NCBI GenBank assembly: GCA_026399025.1
Contig: JAPLRU010000062.1
Location: 43,218 to 87,034, forward strand
Source: Methylobacter sp.
GTDB lineage: Bacteria > Pseudomonadota > Gammaproteobacteria > Methylococcales > Methylomonadaceae
Reading direction: 5' to 3'
Length of the DNA stretch: 43,817 bases
Shown: one piece after another, positions 17,263-25,962 of the stretch
Layout: each line of letters opens with the position of its first letter
Numbering within the stretch: position 1 is the stretch's first letter
The notes under the pieces: generated by a model
Seen by the model: only the letters and a program-made list of their open reading frames with translations
What the model was told of the DNA's origin: nothing
The model's database searches: none
Made by a program: the position numbers and the translations under genes

Positions 17263-18081
17263 ATGGCCAAAACCCATTCCAATAACAAAGTCCCCACCTG
17301 GATCAAAGGCGAATTGCGGCTGGCCGACATGCTGGACAGCCGTATGATCGGCTTGCTAAACGCGATAGAGCAAAGCGGTTCGATCAATCAAGCCGCCAAA
17401 CAGGTGGGCTTGAGTTATAAAGGCGCTTGGCAAATCATTGAACGCGCCAATAACGGCGCGCCGAAAGCCTTAGTCAGCACCGCCACCGGCGGCAGCAAGG
17501 GCGGCGGCACCCGTTTAACCGAGGCGGGACGCCGTTTACTGGCGTTGTTTACCGATTTGGAGCAGCAGCATCGGCAGTTTCTTGAACAGCTCAACCGCAC
17601 TATGGCCGACAATCCCGATACGGTTTTGCTGTTGCAACGCTTGGTGGTTAAAACCAGCGCCCGTAACCAGCTCTTTGGCAGCATCAGCGCTATTCACGTC
17701 GGTGCGGTGAATGTCGAAGTTGTTGTGAAATTGAAAGGAGGCGAGCAGGTCATTACCGGCGTAACCCTGGACTCGCTCGACAATCTCGGGCTACAGCTTG
17801 GAGACGATGCGGCCGTGCTGATCAACAGCGCCGAAATAACGCTGATAACCGATGACGATCCCAAGCGGGTGTCGGCGCGCAATTGTTTGTCCGGCAGTGT
17901 GATTCGTGTGCAACAGGACGAGGTGAATGCGGAGGTGATTGTTATGCTGTCCGGCGGCGAAACCTTGACCGCCATGATTACTCGGCAGAGCGCACAGAGT
18001 TTGGCGCTGACGCCCGGTATGCGGGTATCGATGATGTTTAAAAGCAACGCGCCGGTGCTGGGCGTTATGCCCGCCCGTTAG
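17263..18081 (+). CDS. modE: Molybdate-responsive regulator ModE
   Basis: Transcription factor that binds molybdate and represses modABC-type genes. It has 272 residues. The N-terminal winged helix-turn-helix (SRMIGLLNAIEQSGSINQAA, then KQVGLSYKGAWQIIERANN, residues ~26-65) is the ModE type. Two TOBE/Mop domains follow at about 127-190 and 203-268 (SARNQLFGSISAIHVGAVNV; SARNCLSGSVIRVQQDEVNA). It is divergent from the porin gene, with 226 bp between them. With the Mop protein and ModC the locus encodes five TOBE domains. It converges with the HerA gene, their stops 25 bp apart. Confidence 0.96.
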   Translation: MAKTHSNNKVPTWIKGELRLADMLDSRMIGLLNAIEQSGSINQAAKQVGLSYKGAWQIIERANNGAPKALVSTATGGSKGGGTRLTEAGRRLLALFTDLEQQHRQFLEQLNRTMADNPDTVLLLQRLVVKTSARNQLFGSISAIHVGAVNVEVVVKLKGGEQVITGVTLDSLDNLGLQLGDDAAVLINSAEITLITDDDPKRVSARNCLSGSVIRVQQDEVNAEVIVMLSGGETLTAMITRQSAQSLALTPGMRVSMMFKSNAPVLGVMPAR

Positions 18082-18106
18082 CGCTTGATGTTATGCGCAG
18101 GCCGCA

Positions 18107-19768
18107 TTATTTTCGGGTCTGAGTGCGCCATAACCTGACGATATTCTCGACATCCAAATCGTCCGGCCCTTCCCGCCAGCCGGTGAAATAATCGACATCG
18201 TTGCTTTTCGGTTCGGGATCCGGCCGGTAAATCCGCACCCGCGCCGGTAGCGGCGTGGCCTCGCCTAACACCAGCGCTTCGCCTCGGCCCAGCGAACTCA
18301 ATATATCGGTCAGGTCGCCTTCGGCTTCCGGCACTAAGCCCCTGATATAGGCTTGGTCATCCGGATTGGTGGTGCGCAAACAAATAAACGAACTGCATTG
18401 CGACAACATGGTTTCCGATAACTCGGTAGGCCGCTGGCTGATAACGCCGATAGAAACCCCGTATTTACGGCCTTCCTTGGCGATGCGTTCCATCATTTTT
18501 TTAGCCCCATCAAACGGGCCGCCTTTTTCCCTGGGAATGTAGGCATGCGCTTCCTCGCAAATCAAGGTAATCGGAAAATCGCGGCGTTGAGGGTTCCAGT
18601 AATTGAATTCATAGGCTAAACGACCGACTTGCGCGGAAACGGCGGGCCTGACATCGGTCGGCACCGAGCTTAAATCGACCACCGTGATATTGGCTTTTTT
18701 CGCGCCCAAGCCGACAAACTGGCGCAACAAATCGGCCATGCTTGCGGAGTTATTACGGATTTTCGGTTTCAGTAAAAAATCGTAGCGTACATCGTTAAAG
18801 CGGCTTTGCATCCGGATTAAAAACTCGTCGAACTGGCCGAATAAAGCGCCCTGTACTTTGCCGAAATCCTTTCTTTCCTCGTTCGCGGCTTTAAATTGCA
18901 TATACAGTTCGGCCAAGGAAAAATAGATCGGCGTGTCGATCGAGACCGCGCTTAAGCCGATCTGCTTGGCTTCCTTGCGTTTAAGCTGTTGCAACACCTC
19001 GCGCATAAACGACATTTGCATCGACGCGCCGCTGTCGCCGCGATCTATAAACAAATCCACCAGTTCCGCGTAAGTCATCATCCAGTAGGGCATTTCCATT
19101 TTCATCGCGTCGATATAATTGACTTGGTTTTCAGGAAAGGCCGATTGCAGCACGCCGTTATCGTCCGTCCAGCAATACTCGCCGTGCAAATCCAACATAA
19201 TCAGATGACTTTTAGGCATGGCTTTAAGGGTGTGTTGAATCAGGCTGGTGACGGTCCACGATTTACCGGAACCCGATTGTCCGAGAATCGCGAAATGACG
19301 GCCGTAAAGCGCGCGGGGATCCAGGCTTAAATGGTAGTCTGTATGCGACGATAATTGACCGACAAAAAACCGGTAATCCCTGAATTTTGAGAAAATCGCG
19401 TTGATTTCATTGATGCCTACCGCATAAACCTTGGCGCCCGGCGTCGGATAATGACGAACGCCGCGTACAAAAGAACCCTGACCTTGAATCTCACCGACCG
19501 GAATCAGGGAAATAAATCGATCGGTCTGACGCGTGTCGGTTTGATCGAAACGGTCCTTTTCCCACATTTTAAACACCAACGCCAGAACGCCGATGTTCGC
19601 TTGCCGGATAAGCACATACGAGCCGATATGACCGGCCAATATTTCCTCCTCGCCGATGTGGATCAACGGCGAATCGTTGCAATGTTCCGGAACCATGCGG
19701 GCCTCCATGCCGTCGCCGCGAACTTCGGATAAATAACCGATCAGGATACCGGTGTGTTGTTCAGACAT
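18107..19768 (-). CDS. HerA-like (DUF87) hexameric ATPase
   Basis: ATPase of the HerA/FtsK superfamily, 553 residues. An N-terminal HAS-barrel-like beta domain (about 1-120) precedes Walker A GQSGSGKS (163-170) and Walker B LICEEAHAYIP. The arginine-finger region follows (ISQRPTELSETMLSQCSSFI). HerA proteins translocate DNA, classically with the nuclease NurA, and defence versions pair with Sir2 or DUF4297 proteins. None of these partners is adjacent: the neighbours are modE (convergent) and a cytochrome peroxidase (divergent). A housekeeping DNA-processing role is more likely than defence, but its partner is unknown. Confidence 0.9.
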   Translation of the reverse strand: MSEQHTGILIGYLSEVRGDGMEARMVPEHCNDSPLIHIGEEEILAGHIGSYVLIRQANIGVLALVFKMWEKDRFDQTDTRQTDRFISLIPVGEIQGQGSFVRGVRHYPTPGAKVYAVGINEINAIFSKFRDYRFFVGQLSSHTDYHLSLDPRALYGRHFAILGQSGSGKSWTVTSLIQHTLKAMPKSHLIMLDLHGEYCWTDDNGVLQSAFPENQVNYIDAMKMEMPYWMMTYAELVDLFIDRGDSGASMQMSFMREVLQQLKRKEAKQIGLSAVSIDTPIYFSLAELYMQFKAANEERKDFGKVQGALFGQFDEFLIRMQSRFNDVRYDFLLKPKIRNNSASMADLLRQFVGLGAKKANITVVDLSSVPTDVRPAVSAQVGRLAYEFNYWNPQRRDFPITLICEEAHAYIPREKGGPFDGAKKMMERIAKEGRKYGVSIGVISQRPTELSETMLSQCSSFICLRTTNPDDQAYIRGLVPEAEGDLTDILSSLGRGEALVLGEATPLPARVRIYRPDPEPKSNDVDYFTGWREGPDDLDVENIVRLWRTQTRK

Positions 19769-19953
19769 GTTCGGTCTCTATTTTTGGGATGTGAGCTAAG
19801 TATTCGCCCCTATAATAGGTGGTTAAACGCGGCCAAGGAAATTTGGTTGTACCTTCTTAGCTGCATATCTTACAATCCTATCGGGTGAGCAGTAAGGTTA
19901 CTGGGCTATTTAGATTCCCCCACCACATTAAAATAATATTAGGAGAGTATGGT

Positions 19954-20958
19954 ATGTTTAAAATTCGTTCGCTGGTTACCGCGTTGGCGCTGGCAAGTTC
20001 AATTTCGGTGGCTTCGGCTTGGGAAGCGTTACCTACGCAAGCGCCCTCGCCTGCCGATAATCCGACCACCGCGGCTAAAGTCGAGTTAGGTCAAATGCTT
20101 TATCATGACCCGCGTTTATCGTCTACCGGTACCGTTTCCTGTTCTTCTTGCCATAACACCATGCTGGGCGGCGAAGACAACCGGCCGAATGCAATGGGCG
20201 TCAACGGTCAAACCGGCGGCCGCAGCGCGCCGACCGTTTGGAATTCCGCGTTTAATACCGTCCAGTTTTGGGATGGCCGCGCCGCCAGCCTGGAAGACCA
20301 AGCCGCCGGTCCGGTGACCAATCCGATTGAAATGGGCATGAAAAATTGGGACGAAGTGGTTGCGCGTTTGCAGTCGATTGAAGGTTATAAAGAGCCTTTC
20401 GAGCAAGCTTTCGGCAAAGATTCAATCTCTAAAGAAACCGCGACTAAAGCCATTGCCGCTTACGAAAGAACTTTAATCACGCCGAACAGTCCTTATGACC
20501 GTTATGTGTCCGGCGAAAAATCGGCGTTATCGGCTCAACAAGTGCGCGGCATGGAAAAGGTTGCGGAATTGGGTTGCACCCATTGCCACAGCGGTCCGGC
20601 CTTTAACGGTCCGGGTACATTCCAAAAATTCCCTGCGATTCCCGACGGCTATTGGGAAGCGCAACATCATTTCAGCAAAGATAAAGGTTTGGCGGAAGTT
20701 AGCAAGAATCCGGCCGATGAACATTTGTGGAAGGTTCCGACATTGCGTAACATCGCTTTGACCGCGCCTTATTTCCACAACGGCTCGGTTAAAACCCTGG
20801 ATAAAGCGGTAACATTAATGGCCAGACTGCAATTGGGCAAAGATTTAAGCAAGGAAGAAGTGGCCGATATTGTGGCGTTTCTGGAAGGTTTGACCGGCGA
20901 GTTCCCTAAACAAAAAATGCCGACTTTACCCGGCACATCAGGCTCTACTTTTAATTAA
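19954..20958 (+). CDS. Dihaem cytochrome c peroxidase (MauG/CcpA family)
   Basis: Periplasmic enzyme that reduces hydrogen peroxide using electrons from small cytochromes or copper proteins. The ATG at 19954 is chosen because AGGAG lies 8 nt before it and the product then begins with a clean signal peptide (MFKIRSLVTALALASSISVA, cleaved near SA-WEA). A longer GTG start at 19885 would bury this. Mature protein of about 310 residues. Two CXXCH haem sites are present, CSSCH and CTHCH. The conserved phrases RSAPTVWNSAFN and VPTLRNIALTAPYFHNGS carry family ligand and active-site residues. A terminator follows. Confidence 0.95.
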   Translation: MFKIRSLVTALALASSISVASAWEALPTQAPSPADNPTTAAKVELGQMLYHDPRLSSTGTVSCSSCHNTMLGGEDNRPNAMGVNGQTGGRSAPTVWNSAFNTVQFWDGRAASLEDQAAGPVTNPIEMGMKNWDEVVARLQSIEGYKEPFEQAFGKDSISKETATKAIAAYERTLITPNSPYDRYVSGEKSALSAQQVRGMEKVAELGCTHCHSGPAFNGPGTFQKFPAIPDGYWEAQHHFSKDKGLAEVSKNPADEHLWKVPTLRNIALTAPYFHNGSVKTLDKAVTLMARLQLGKDLSKEEVADIVAFLEGLTGEFPKQKMPTLPGTSGSTFN

Positions 20959-21019
20959 ATCGGTTCAGCAGGGACGGCCAACCGGTCGTCTCTATCATAA
21001 AATGTAAGCGCATTAAATT

Positions 21020-21047
21020 AAGGGAGCTAACTTTAGCTCCCTTTTTT
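21020..21047 (+). terminator. Intrinsic terminator of the cytochrome peroxidase gene
   Basis: GGGAGCTAA (21022-21030) and TTAGCTCCC (21033-21041) form a perfect stem with a tiny loop, followed by six T (21042-21047). It overlaps the stop codon of the convergent minus-strand gene. Confidence 0.9.
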
Positions 21048-22317
21048 ATTCCATCTTATAAATAGGCGCCGCTGAAATCCGGGCATCGATCTGTTTTGAG
21101 ATTTCCTGGTAAACGGCACTATTAATAGACTCATAGCGTCGTTTAAAGTCCGCTTCATTCATATGTTCGGGCAGATCCAGGGGATCGGGCATGAAATCGC
21201 GGTAATCTTTGATGCCGGACATGGCTTTTTGCATCTTCCGTGCATTCTCCGGCGACGAGGTTGCCATTTCACCAAAGCGGGTACCGGCTTTGTCGGCCGC
21301 CAAGTCAATAAAACTAAAACCGCTGCCGCCCGCTTGAGCATCGCTTAATTCTTTTTCTTCACCGGCAATCTGCGCGGCTTGCTTGTTGATCGATGCGGTC
21401 AGCGCGGCCGAACCGATAAAATGTTGAGCCAAATCGGTGCGTTTGTATAAAAACGCCGAATATTGTTGTCCGGTTGCAGGCGTGGCTTCCGGCATCGACA
21501 GGAGCTTTCGGTTTTCTTCTTTATTCACGTAATCGTTGATCGCGGCAATCACGATCCTGTTTTCGTCGATAGCCGTTTCCAGTGTCGAGCGTTGATAAGC
21601 CAGCTCAAACAAAGGACGCAACAATTCCGCCAGCGATAAGCGCCAAGCCGGATCATGACCGGCAACGATGTCGGCCAGTTTTTGTTGATAAATATTCAGC
21701 GCGGAATTATCCCCGGTATGGGTCAGGAAGTTTCGCGCCTGAATCAAAGTGTCTTTGTTGGGATAGTAAGTAATAGTCAGTTTTTGCCGGTCGATTCTAG
21801 CGGCCTTGATAGGCCGGGTTGCCAGAATGAAATAGTCATGCAAGGATGAATGCTGAATAATGGTATCAATCGTAAAGGCGGCTAATTTTGCCGGCAGCAG
21901 TAATTTCCCGACTTTAAACTTGGTGATCACCGGCAGCTCGTTGCCGTCAATATTGCCTAATCTAAAGCTGATATTTAAATATTTACCTACTCTGTTTTCG
22001 GGTAAGGCAATAGTCACGGTAAACCTTAACTTGTTGTTTTTCAGTTCGATATGAACCGCGCTTTTGCTGTAGCGGTTTAACAAATAATTGCCGGCCAGAT
22101 TAAGATCGGCTTCGGATAATTCGATAATCCCGATTTCATCGGGCTTGGTTTGAGAACCTTCATGCAGAATATTTCTTGCCCTGACCAAATCTTCGCGAGT
22201 CGGCGACCAACCCACTTCAAGTTCCGGCTTGTCGCCGACACCAAAGAAAACCAGCGTTGCGCATACAATAACGATGACAATAAAGCAATAAAGCACAATG
22301 CGAAAAAGAACTTTCAT
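21046..22317 (-). CDS. Unknown membrane-anchored protein in operon with ppx
   Basis: Hypothetical protein of 423 residues from the ATG at 22317. A TTG at 22335 would add six residues and overlap ppx, and is less likely. One N-terminal transmembrane helix (VLFRIVLYCFIVIVIVCATL) anchors a large domain, most likely periplasmic. That domain has beta-rich segments (AVHIELKNNKLRFTVTIALP; GKYLNISFRLGNIDG) and a helical C-terminal half. I do not recognise a family. It starts 10 nt after the ppx stop, so the two are co-transcribed, which hints at a role linked to polyphosphate or stringent-response physiology, but nothing in the sequence itself supports that. Confidence 0.8.
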   Translation of the reverse strand: MKVLFRIVLYCFIVIVIVCATLVFFGVGDKPELEVGWSPTREDLVRARNILHEGSQTKPDEIGIIELSEADLNLAGNYLLNRYSKSAVHIELKNNKLRFTVTIALPENRVGKYLNISFRLGNIDGNELPVITKFKVGKLLLPAKLAAFTIDTIIQHSSLHDYFILATRPIKAARIDRQKLTITYYPNKDTLIQARNFLTHTGDNSALNIYQQKLADIVAGHDPAWRLSLAELLRPLFELAYQRSTLETAIDENRIVIAAINDYVNKEENRKLLSMPEATPATGQQYSAFLYKRTDLAQHFIGSAALTASINKQAAQIAGEEKELSDAQAGGSGFSFIDLAADKAGTRFGEMATSSPENARKMQKAMSGIKDYRDFMPDPLDLPEHMNEADFKRRYESINSAVYQEISKQIDARISAAPIYKME

Positions 22318-22327
22318 GAGCCGACGC

Positions 22328-23827
22328 TTAAGCAAATTCCAGTTTGAATCCTGCCGATTTTAAGTAATCGGCTTCCTGAATTAAATCGGCATGAGTCAGC
22401 GGCGCTTGCGCCAGCCAATGGTCCGGAAACTGTAAGCGAAACTTTGATTTTATCAAGGCTATTTTAAAATTGGGTAAGTCATGTTCCTGACGATTGCGGT
22501 GCAACAGCACCGAGAGCCGCAAAATAACGGTCAGAACCGGCGCATCGACATTCCAGGGCGCGGGCAATTCGTTGAACAGAGACCGGGAAAATTTACGCCG
22601 ATGCGACTTTACAATAGTCGATAATAAAATCTGGTCCTGTCTGGAAAAACCGGCAAAGTCGCCGTTTTCGATAATATAAGCACTGTGCTTATGATACTGG
22701 CTGTGAGCAATATCGAGGCCCATCTCATGCAAATCCGCCGCCCAATTTAAAAACTGCACCACGTGCTCATGGTTGGGTCCGCAAAAGTCGTCACCCAATT
22801 GAGTCAGCATAAAATTGATGGTCTGTTTGACCCGCGCGGCGTGGCCTTTATCGATGTGATAACGATCGGCCAAAATCTGCACGGTAGCCGAGCGAATATC
22901 ATGATCGTAAAGCCGCCCCAACAAATCCTGAATCAGACCTTCCCGGAGCGCACCGTCGGAAACGGTCATTTGCTCGATGCCCAAGCTTTTAAAGGTGGCG
23001 TAAATAATGGCGACGCCGCCCGGAAAAACCGGCAGACGCTCGGGGTCGACCTCGGGCAATATCGCTTCGTTAATATGGTTGCACTGAGTGAGATGAGCGA
23101 CCAGCAGTTCCAAGCCTTCTCGGGTAATGCCGTTATTGCTCCAGTTTCTGGCTTTAAGCACTTTATCGATGGCCCGCAAACTGCCCGATGCGCCGATGGC
23201 TTCATCCCAGTTTTGGCGCTGAAACTGTTTTTGGATCGGTTCAAGCTGCTGTTCGGCGAACAAGGTGGCTTGGATAAACGCGTTTTTGGATAATTTGCCG
23301 TCTTTAAAGAAGGCATTACTGACCAGTACGCAGCCCATCGGCGTACTTTCCTTGACGCGGGGCGTATCGCCCGAACCGATAATGTATTCGGTGCTGCCGC
23401 CGCCGATGTCCATAACCAAACGTAAATTGGCCTTGCTGCCCAAGCTGTGAGCCACGCCTTGATAAATCAAGCGGGCTTCTTCTATGCCTGAAATAATATG
23501 AATCGGATGATTGAGCGCTGTTTCGGCTTTTTCCAAAAACTGTTGCGAATTTTTAGCCATGCGTAAGGTGCTGGTGCCGACCACGCGGACGCTTTCCGGC
23601 GGAAAGTTACGGATTCGTTGACCGAAGCGTTCCAGACACTCTAAAGCTCTTTCTTGGGTTTTGCCGTCCAGGTGATTTTTACTATCCAGGCCGGAAGCCA
23701 GCCGGACCATTTCCTTCAGCCGGTCCAGCGTTTGTAAATTGCCGTCGGTCAAGCTGCAAACAATCATGTGAAAGCTGTTAGAACCGAGGTCTACAGCGGC
23801 AACGATTTCGGGAGGTTTCTTGGGCAC
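22328..23827 (-). CDS. ppx: Exopolyphosphatase / GppA-type phosphatase
   Basis: Hydrolyses terminal phosphates of polyphosphate, or pppGpp in the GppA branch. It has 499 residues, standard for the long Ppx form. The ASKHA fold is shown by VAAVDLGSNSFHMIV (phosphate 1 loop), VVGTSTLRMAKN and VMDIGGGSTEYIIG (phosphate 2 loop). The C-terminal half carries an HD-like helical domain (AADLHEMGLDIAHSQYHKHS, residues ~375-400). Ppx and GppA cannot be separated by eye. Divergent from the ABC transporter genes, with 139 bp between them for both promoters. Confidence 0.95.
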   Translation of the reverse strand: MPKKPPEIVAAVDLGSNSFHMIVCSLTDGNLQTLDRLKEMVRLASGLDSKNHLDGKTQERALECLERFGQRIRNFPPESVRVVGTSTLRMAKNSQQFLEKAETALNHPIHIISGIEEARLIYQGVAHSLGSKANLRLVMDIGGGSTEYIIGSGDTPRVKESTPMGCVLVSNAFFKDGKLSKNAFIQATLFAEQQLEPIQKQFQRQNWDEAIGASGSLRAIDKVLKARNWSNNGITREGLELLVAHLTQCNHINEAILPEVDPERLPVFPGGVAIIYATFKSLGIEQMTVSDGALREGLIQDLLGRLYDHDIRSATVQILADRYHIDKGHAARVKQTINFMLTQLGDDFCGPNHEHVVQFLNWAADLHEMGLDIAHSQYHKHSAYIIENGDFAGFSRQDQILLSTIVKSHRRKFSRSLFNELPAPWNVDAPVLTVILRLSVLLHRNRQEHDLPNFKIALIKSKFRLQFPDHWLAQAPLTHADLIQEADYLKSAGFKLEFA

Positions 23828-23966
23828 GAGTTATCCAGTTTTGTCTATGAAGCGTGTTAATATCTGATAAAATCACGCGGTTTTAGTCATCCAAACAGCC
23901 GGATACGTCGTATCCAGCTACGTAATTTAACTTATTTAAAGGCTTCCGTTAAGTGTTACTTTCCGC

Positions 23967-24893
23967 ATGAATGCATTATCCCTACGTAATCTTACAAAAA
24001 TCTACAATAATGGCTTTGAAGCTTTAAAGGGTATCGACCTGGATGTTGAGGCGGGCGATTTTTTTGCTTTACTGGGTCCCAACGGCGCCGGCAAGTCAAC
24101 GGCGATAGGCATTATCAGCTCGCTCGTTAACGCCACTTCCGGTTCGGTCAGTGTTTTTGGTCATGACTTAAAACGTGAACGGGCCAAAGCCAAAAGCTGC
24201 ATCGGCCTGGTGCCGCAGGAAGTCAATTTTAACCAGTTCGACACCGTCAAAAGTATTTTGCTGAATCAAGCCGGCTATTACGGCACGCCGCGCAAACTCG
24301 CGCTGCAACGCACCGAATACTGCCTTAAGCAAATGGATTTATGGGACAAGCGCGATACCGTTTCAAGACGCTTGTCGGGCGGCATGAAACGCCGGGTGAT
24401 GATTGCCCGCGCGCTGGTGCATGCGCCTAAATTGCTGATTCTCGACGAGCCGACCGCGGGCGTCGATATCGAAATACGCCGTTCCATGTGGCAAATGATG
24501 CAGGAAGTCAATCAACAAGGCACCACGATTATTTTGACCACGCACTATCTGGAAGAAGCGGAAAGCCTGTGCCGCACTATTGCGATCATCGACGACGGGC
24601 GGATTATCGAACATTCCGACATGAGCAGTTTGCTGGCAAGGCTGCATATAGAGCATTTTGTTCTGGATTTGGCTCACCCTCTTGCCGTGGCGCCAATGAT
24701 TGACGGCTGTCAAATTGAACGCCTAACCGACAAAGCGCTGAGTGTTGCGGTCCCTAAAGAATACGGGCTTAATAAATTATTCAGTGAATTAAGCGCCCGG
24801 AATATTGAAGTCATCAGCATGAAAAACAAATCGAATCGTTTGGAACAGCTGTTTATGGATTTAATCGAGTCGAAACCGGCAGGTGAACAATGA
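23967..24893 (+). CDS. yadG: ABC-2 type exporter ATPase, YadG-like
   Basis: Nucleotide-binding subunit of an ABC exporter, 308 residues. Walker A is LLGPNGAGKSTAI, the signature is RLSGGMKRRVMIARAL, Walker B is LLILDEPTAGVD and the switch is TTHYLEEAE. The DRA-family layout with a ~75-residue C-terminal extension matches E. coli YadG. The last bases overlap the start of the permease gene (ATGA), so the two are translated together. The substrate is unknown. Confidence 0.93.
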   Translation: MNALSLRNLTKIYNNGFEALKGIDLDVEAGDFFALLGPNGAGKSTAIGIISSLVNATSGSVSVFGHDLKRERAKAKSCIGLVPQEVNFNQFDTVKSILLNQAGYYGTPRKLALQRTEYCLKQMDLWDKRDTVSRRLSGGMKRRVMIARALVHAPKLLILDEPTAGVDIEIRRSMWQMMQEVNQQGTTIILTTHYLEEAESLCRTIAIIDDGRIIEHSDMSSLLARLHIEHFVLDLAHPLAVAPMIDGCQIERLTDKALSVAVPKEYGLNKLFSELSARNIEVISMKNKSNRLEQLFMDLIESKPAGEQ

Positions 24894-25654
24894 ATTATTC
24901 CATTGCCTTTAGAACCCTTGTTATCAAGGAAATCTTCCGTTTTATCCGTATCTGGCCGCAAACTTTGCTGCCGCCCGCCATTACCACCGCGCTGTATTTT
25001 CTGATTTTCGGCAAACTGATCGGCGACCGCATCGGCACTATCAGCGGCGCGGGTTACATGGACTATATCGTCCCCGGCATCGTTTTAATGTCGGTTATCA
25101 GCCACTCTTACGCCAATGTGGTGTCTTCGTTTTATTCGACCAAATTCCAGCGCAATATTGAAGAGTTGCTGGTTGCCCCGATCCCGAATTGGGTGATTCT
25201 GAGCGGCTATGTCAGCGGCGGCATTATCCGCGGCTTATTGGTGGGCGTGGTGGTGACCTTAATCTCTTTGCTGTTTACCGCTATTAAAGTCCATCATATC
25301 GGCATTACCTTGTCCATCGCGGTGCTGACCGCCACCGTATTTTCTTTGGCCGGTTTTATCAATGCGATACTGGCGGAGAGTTTCGACGATATTTCGATTA
25401 TCCCGAACTTTGTGTTGACCCCGTTAAGCTACTTGGGCGGCGTGTTTTATTCGGTCGATATGTTGCCCGGCATTTGGCAGACCATCTCAATGGGAAATCC
25501 GATTTTGTACATGATCAATGCCTTTCGTTACGGTTTGATCGGCGTGACCGACATCGATATTCAAATGACTTTTATCATTACCGGCGGATTTATTGTAACG
25601 CTGACCTTGTTTAGCCTTTACCTGTTGCATAAAGGCATTGGCATTAAAAATTAA
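24890..25654 (+). CDS. yadH: ABC-2 type exporter permease, YadH-like
   Basis: Membrane subunit of the same exporter, 254 residues with six predicted helices. The ABC-2 motif region reads ILAESFDDISIIPNFVLTPL and SYLGGVFYSVDMLPG, matching YadH. It starts inside the ATPase stop codon. The end of the gene is followed closely by a CACGAAG repeat, with no distinct terminator hairpin. Confidence 0.93.
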   Translation: MNYSIAFRTLVIKEIFRFIRIWPQTLLPPAITTALYFLIFGKLIGDRIGTISGAGYMDYIVPGIVLMSVISHSYANVVSSFYSTKFQRNIEELLVAPIPNWVILSGYVSGGIIRGLLVGVVVTLISLLFTAIKVHHIGITLSIAVLTATVFSLAGFINAILAESFDDISIIPNFVLTPLSYLGGVFYSVDMLPGIWQTISMGNPILYMINAFRYGLIGVTDIDIQMTFIITGGFIVTLTLFSLYLLHKGIGIKN

Positions 25655-25659
25655 GTAGC

Positions 25660-25901
25660 GGTTCAAAATTCTTTTAACATTTTTCACTCACCACGAAGAT
25701 ATAGATGCCGTCGTTGATCAAGCACCATTAATTCAGGCATCCGGAGTGCAGGCTTTGCCTGCACTCCAACGTGCCTCGGATTGAATTTTAGCCGTCATGT
25801 TGCTCAATTAATTCAGTGCTCTATATGAAGTTTTATGTTTTCCTTCGTGATTCTTCGTGGTGAATTGCTTTTTGCATTGTGTTAAAAAACGTTTGGTTGC
25901 C
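25660..25901. repeat. CACGAAG element, copy 3, interrupted by a REP hairpin
   Basis: Left arm GGTTCAAAATTCTTTTAACA then CTCACCACGAAG near 25687-25698; right arm CTTCGTGATTCTTCGTGGTG ending at 25864, with a flank TGTTAAAAAACGTTT. The arms are about 145 bp apart, and the interior holds unrelated sequence plus the hairpin at 25743-25767, so the copy looks split by later insertions. It fills most of the 308-bp gap before the endolysin gene. Confidence 0.75.
25743..25767. repeat. REP-like hairpin GGAGTGCAGGC
   Basis: GGAGTGCAGGC, TTT, GCCTGCACTCC form a perfect 11-bp stem. It lies inside CACGAAG copy 3. A half copy (GGAGTGCAGGCTTTA) occurs at 37983-37997. Confidence 0.85.
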
Positions 25902-25962
25902 TGCTTAGTAGGGCGCATCGCATCTATCCAATTCGCGGTTAAAACAATCAACAGGAAAGACT

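Noticed and set aside
18107-19768. HerA-like ATPase as part of a defence system
   Set aside because: No Sir2, DUF4297, NurA or other nuclease gene adjoins it. Neighbours are modE and a cytochrome peroxidase, and its base composition looks like theirs.
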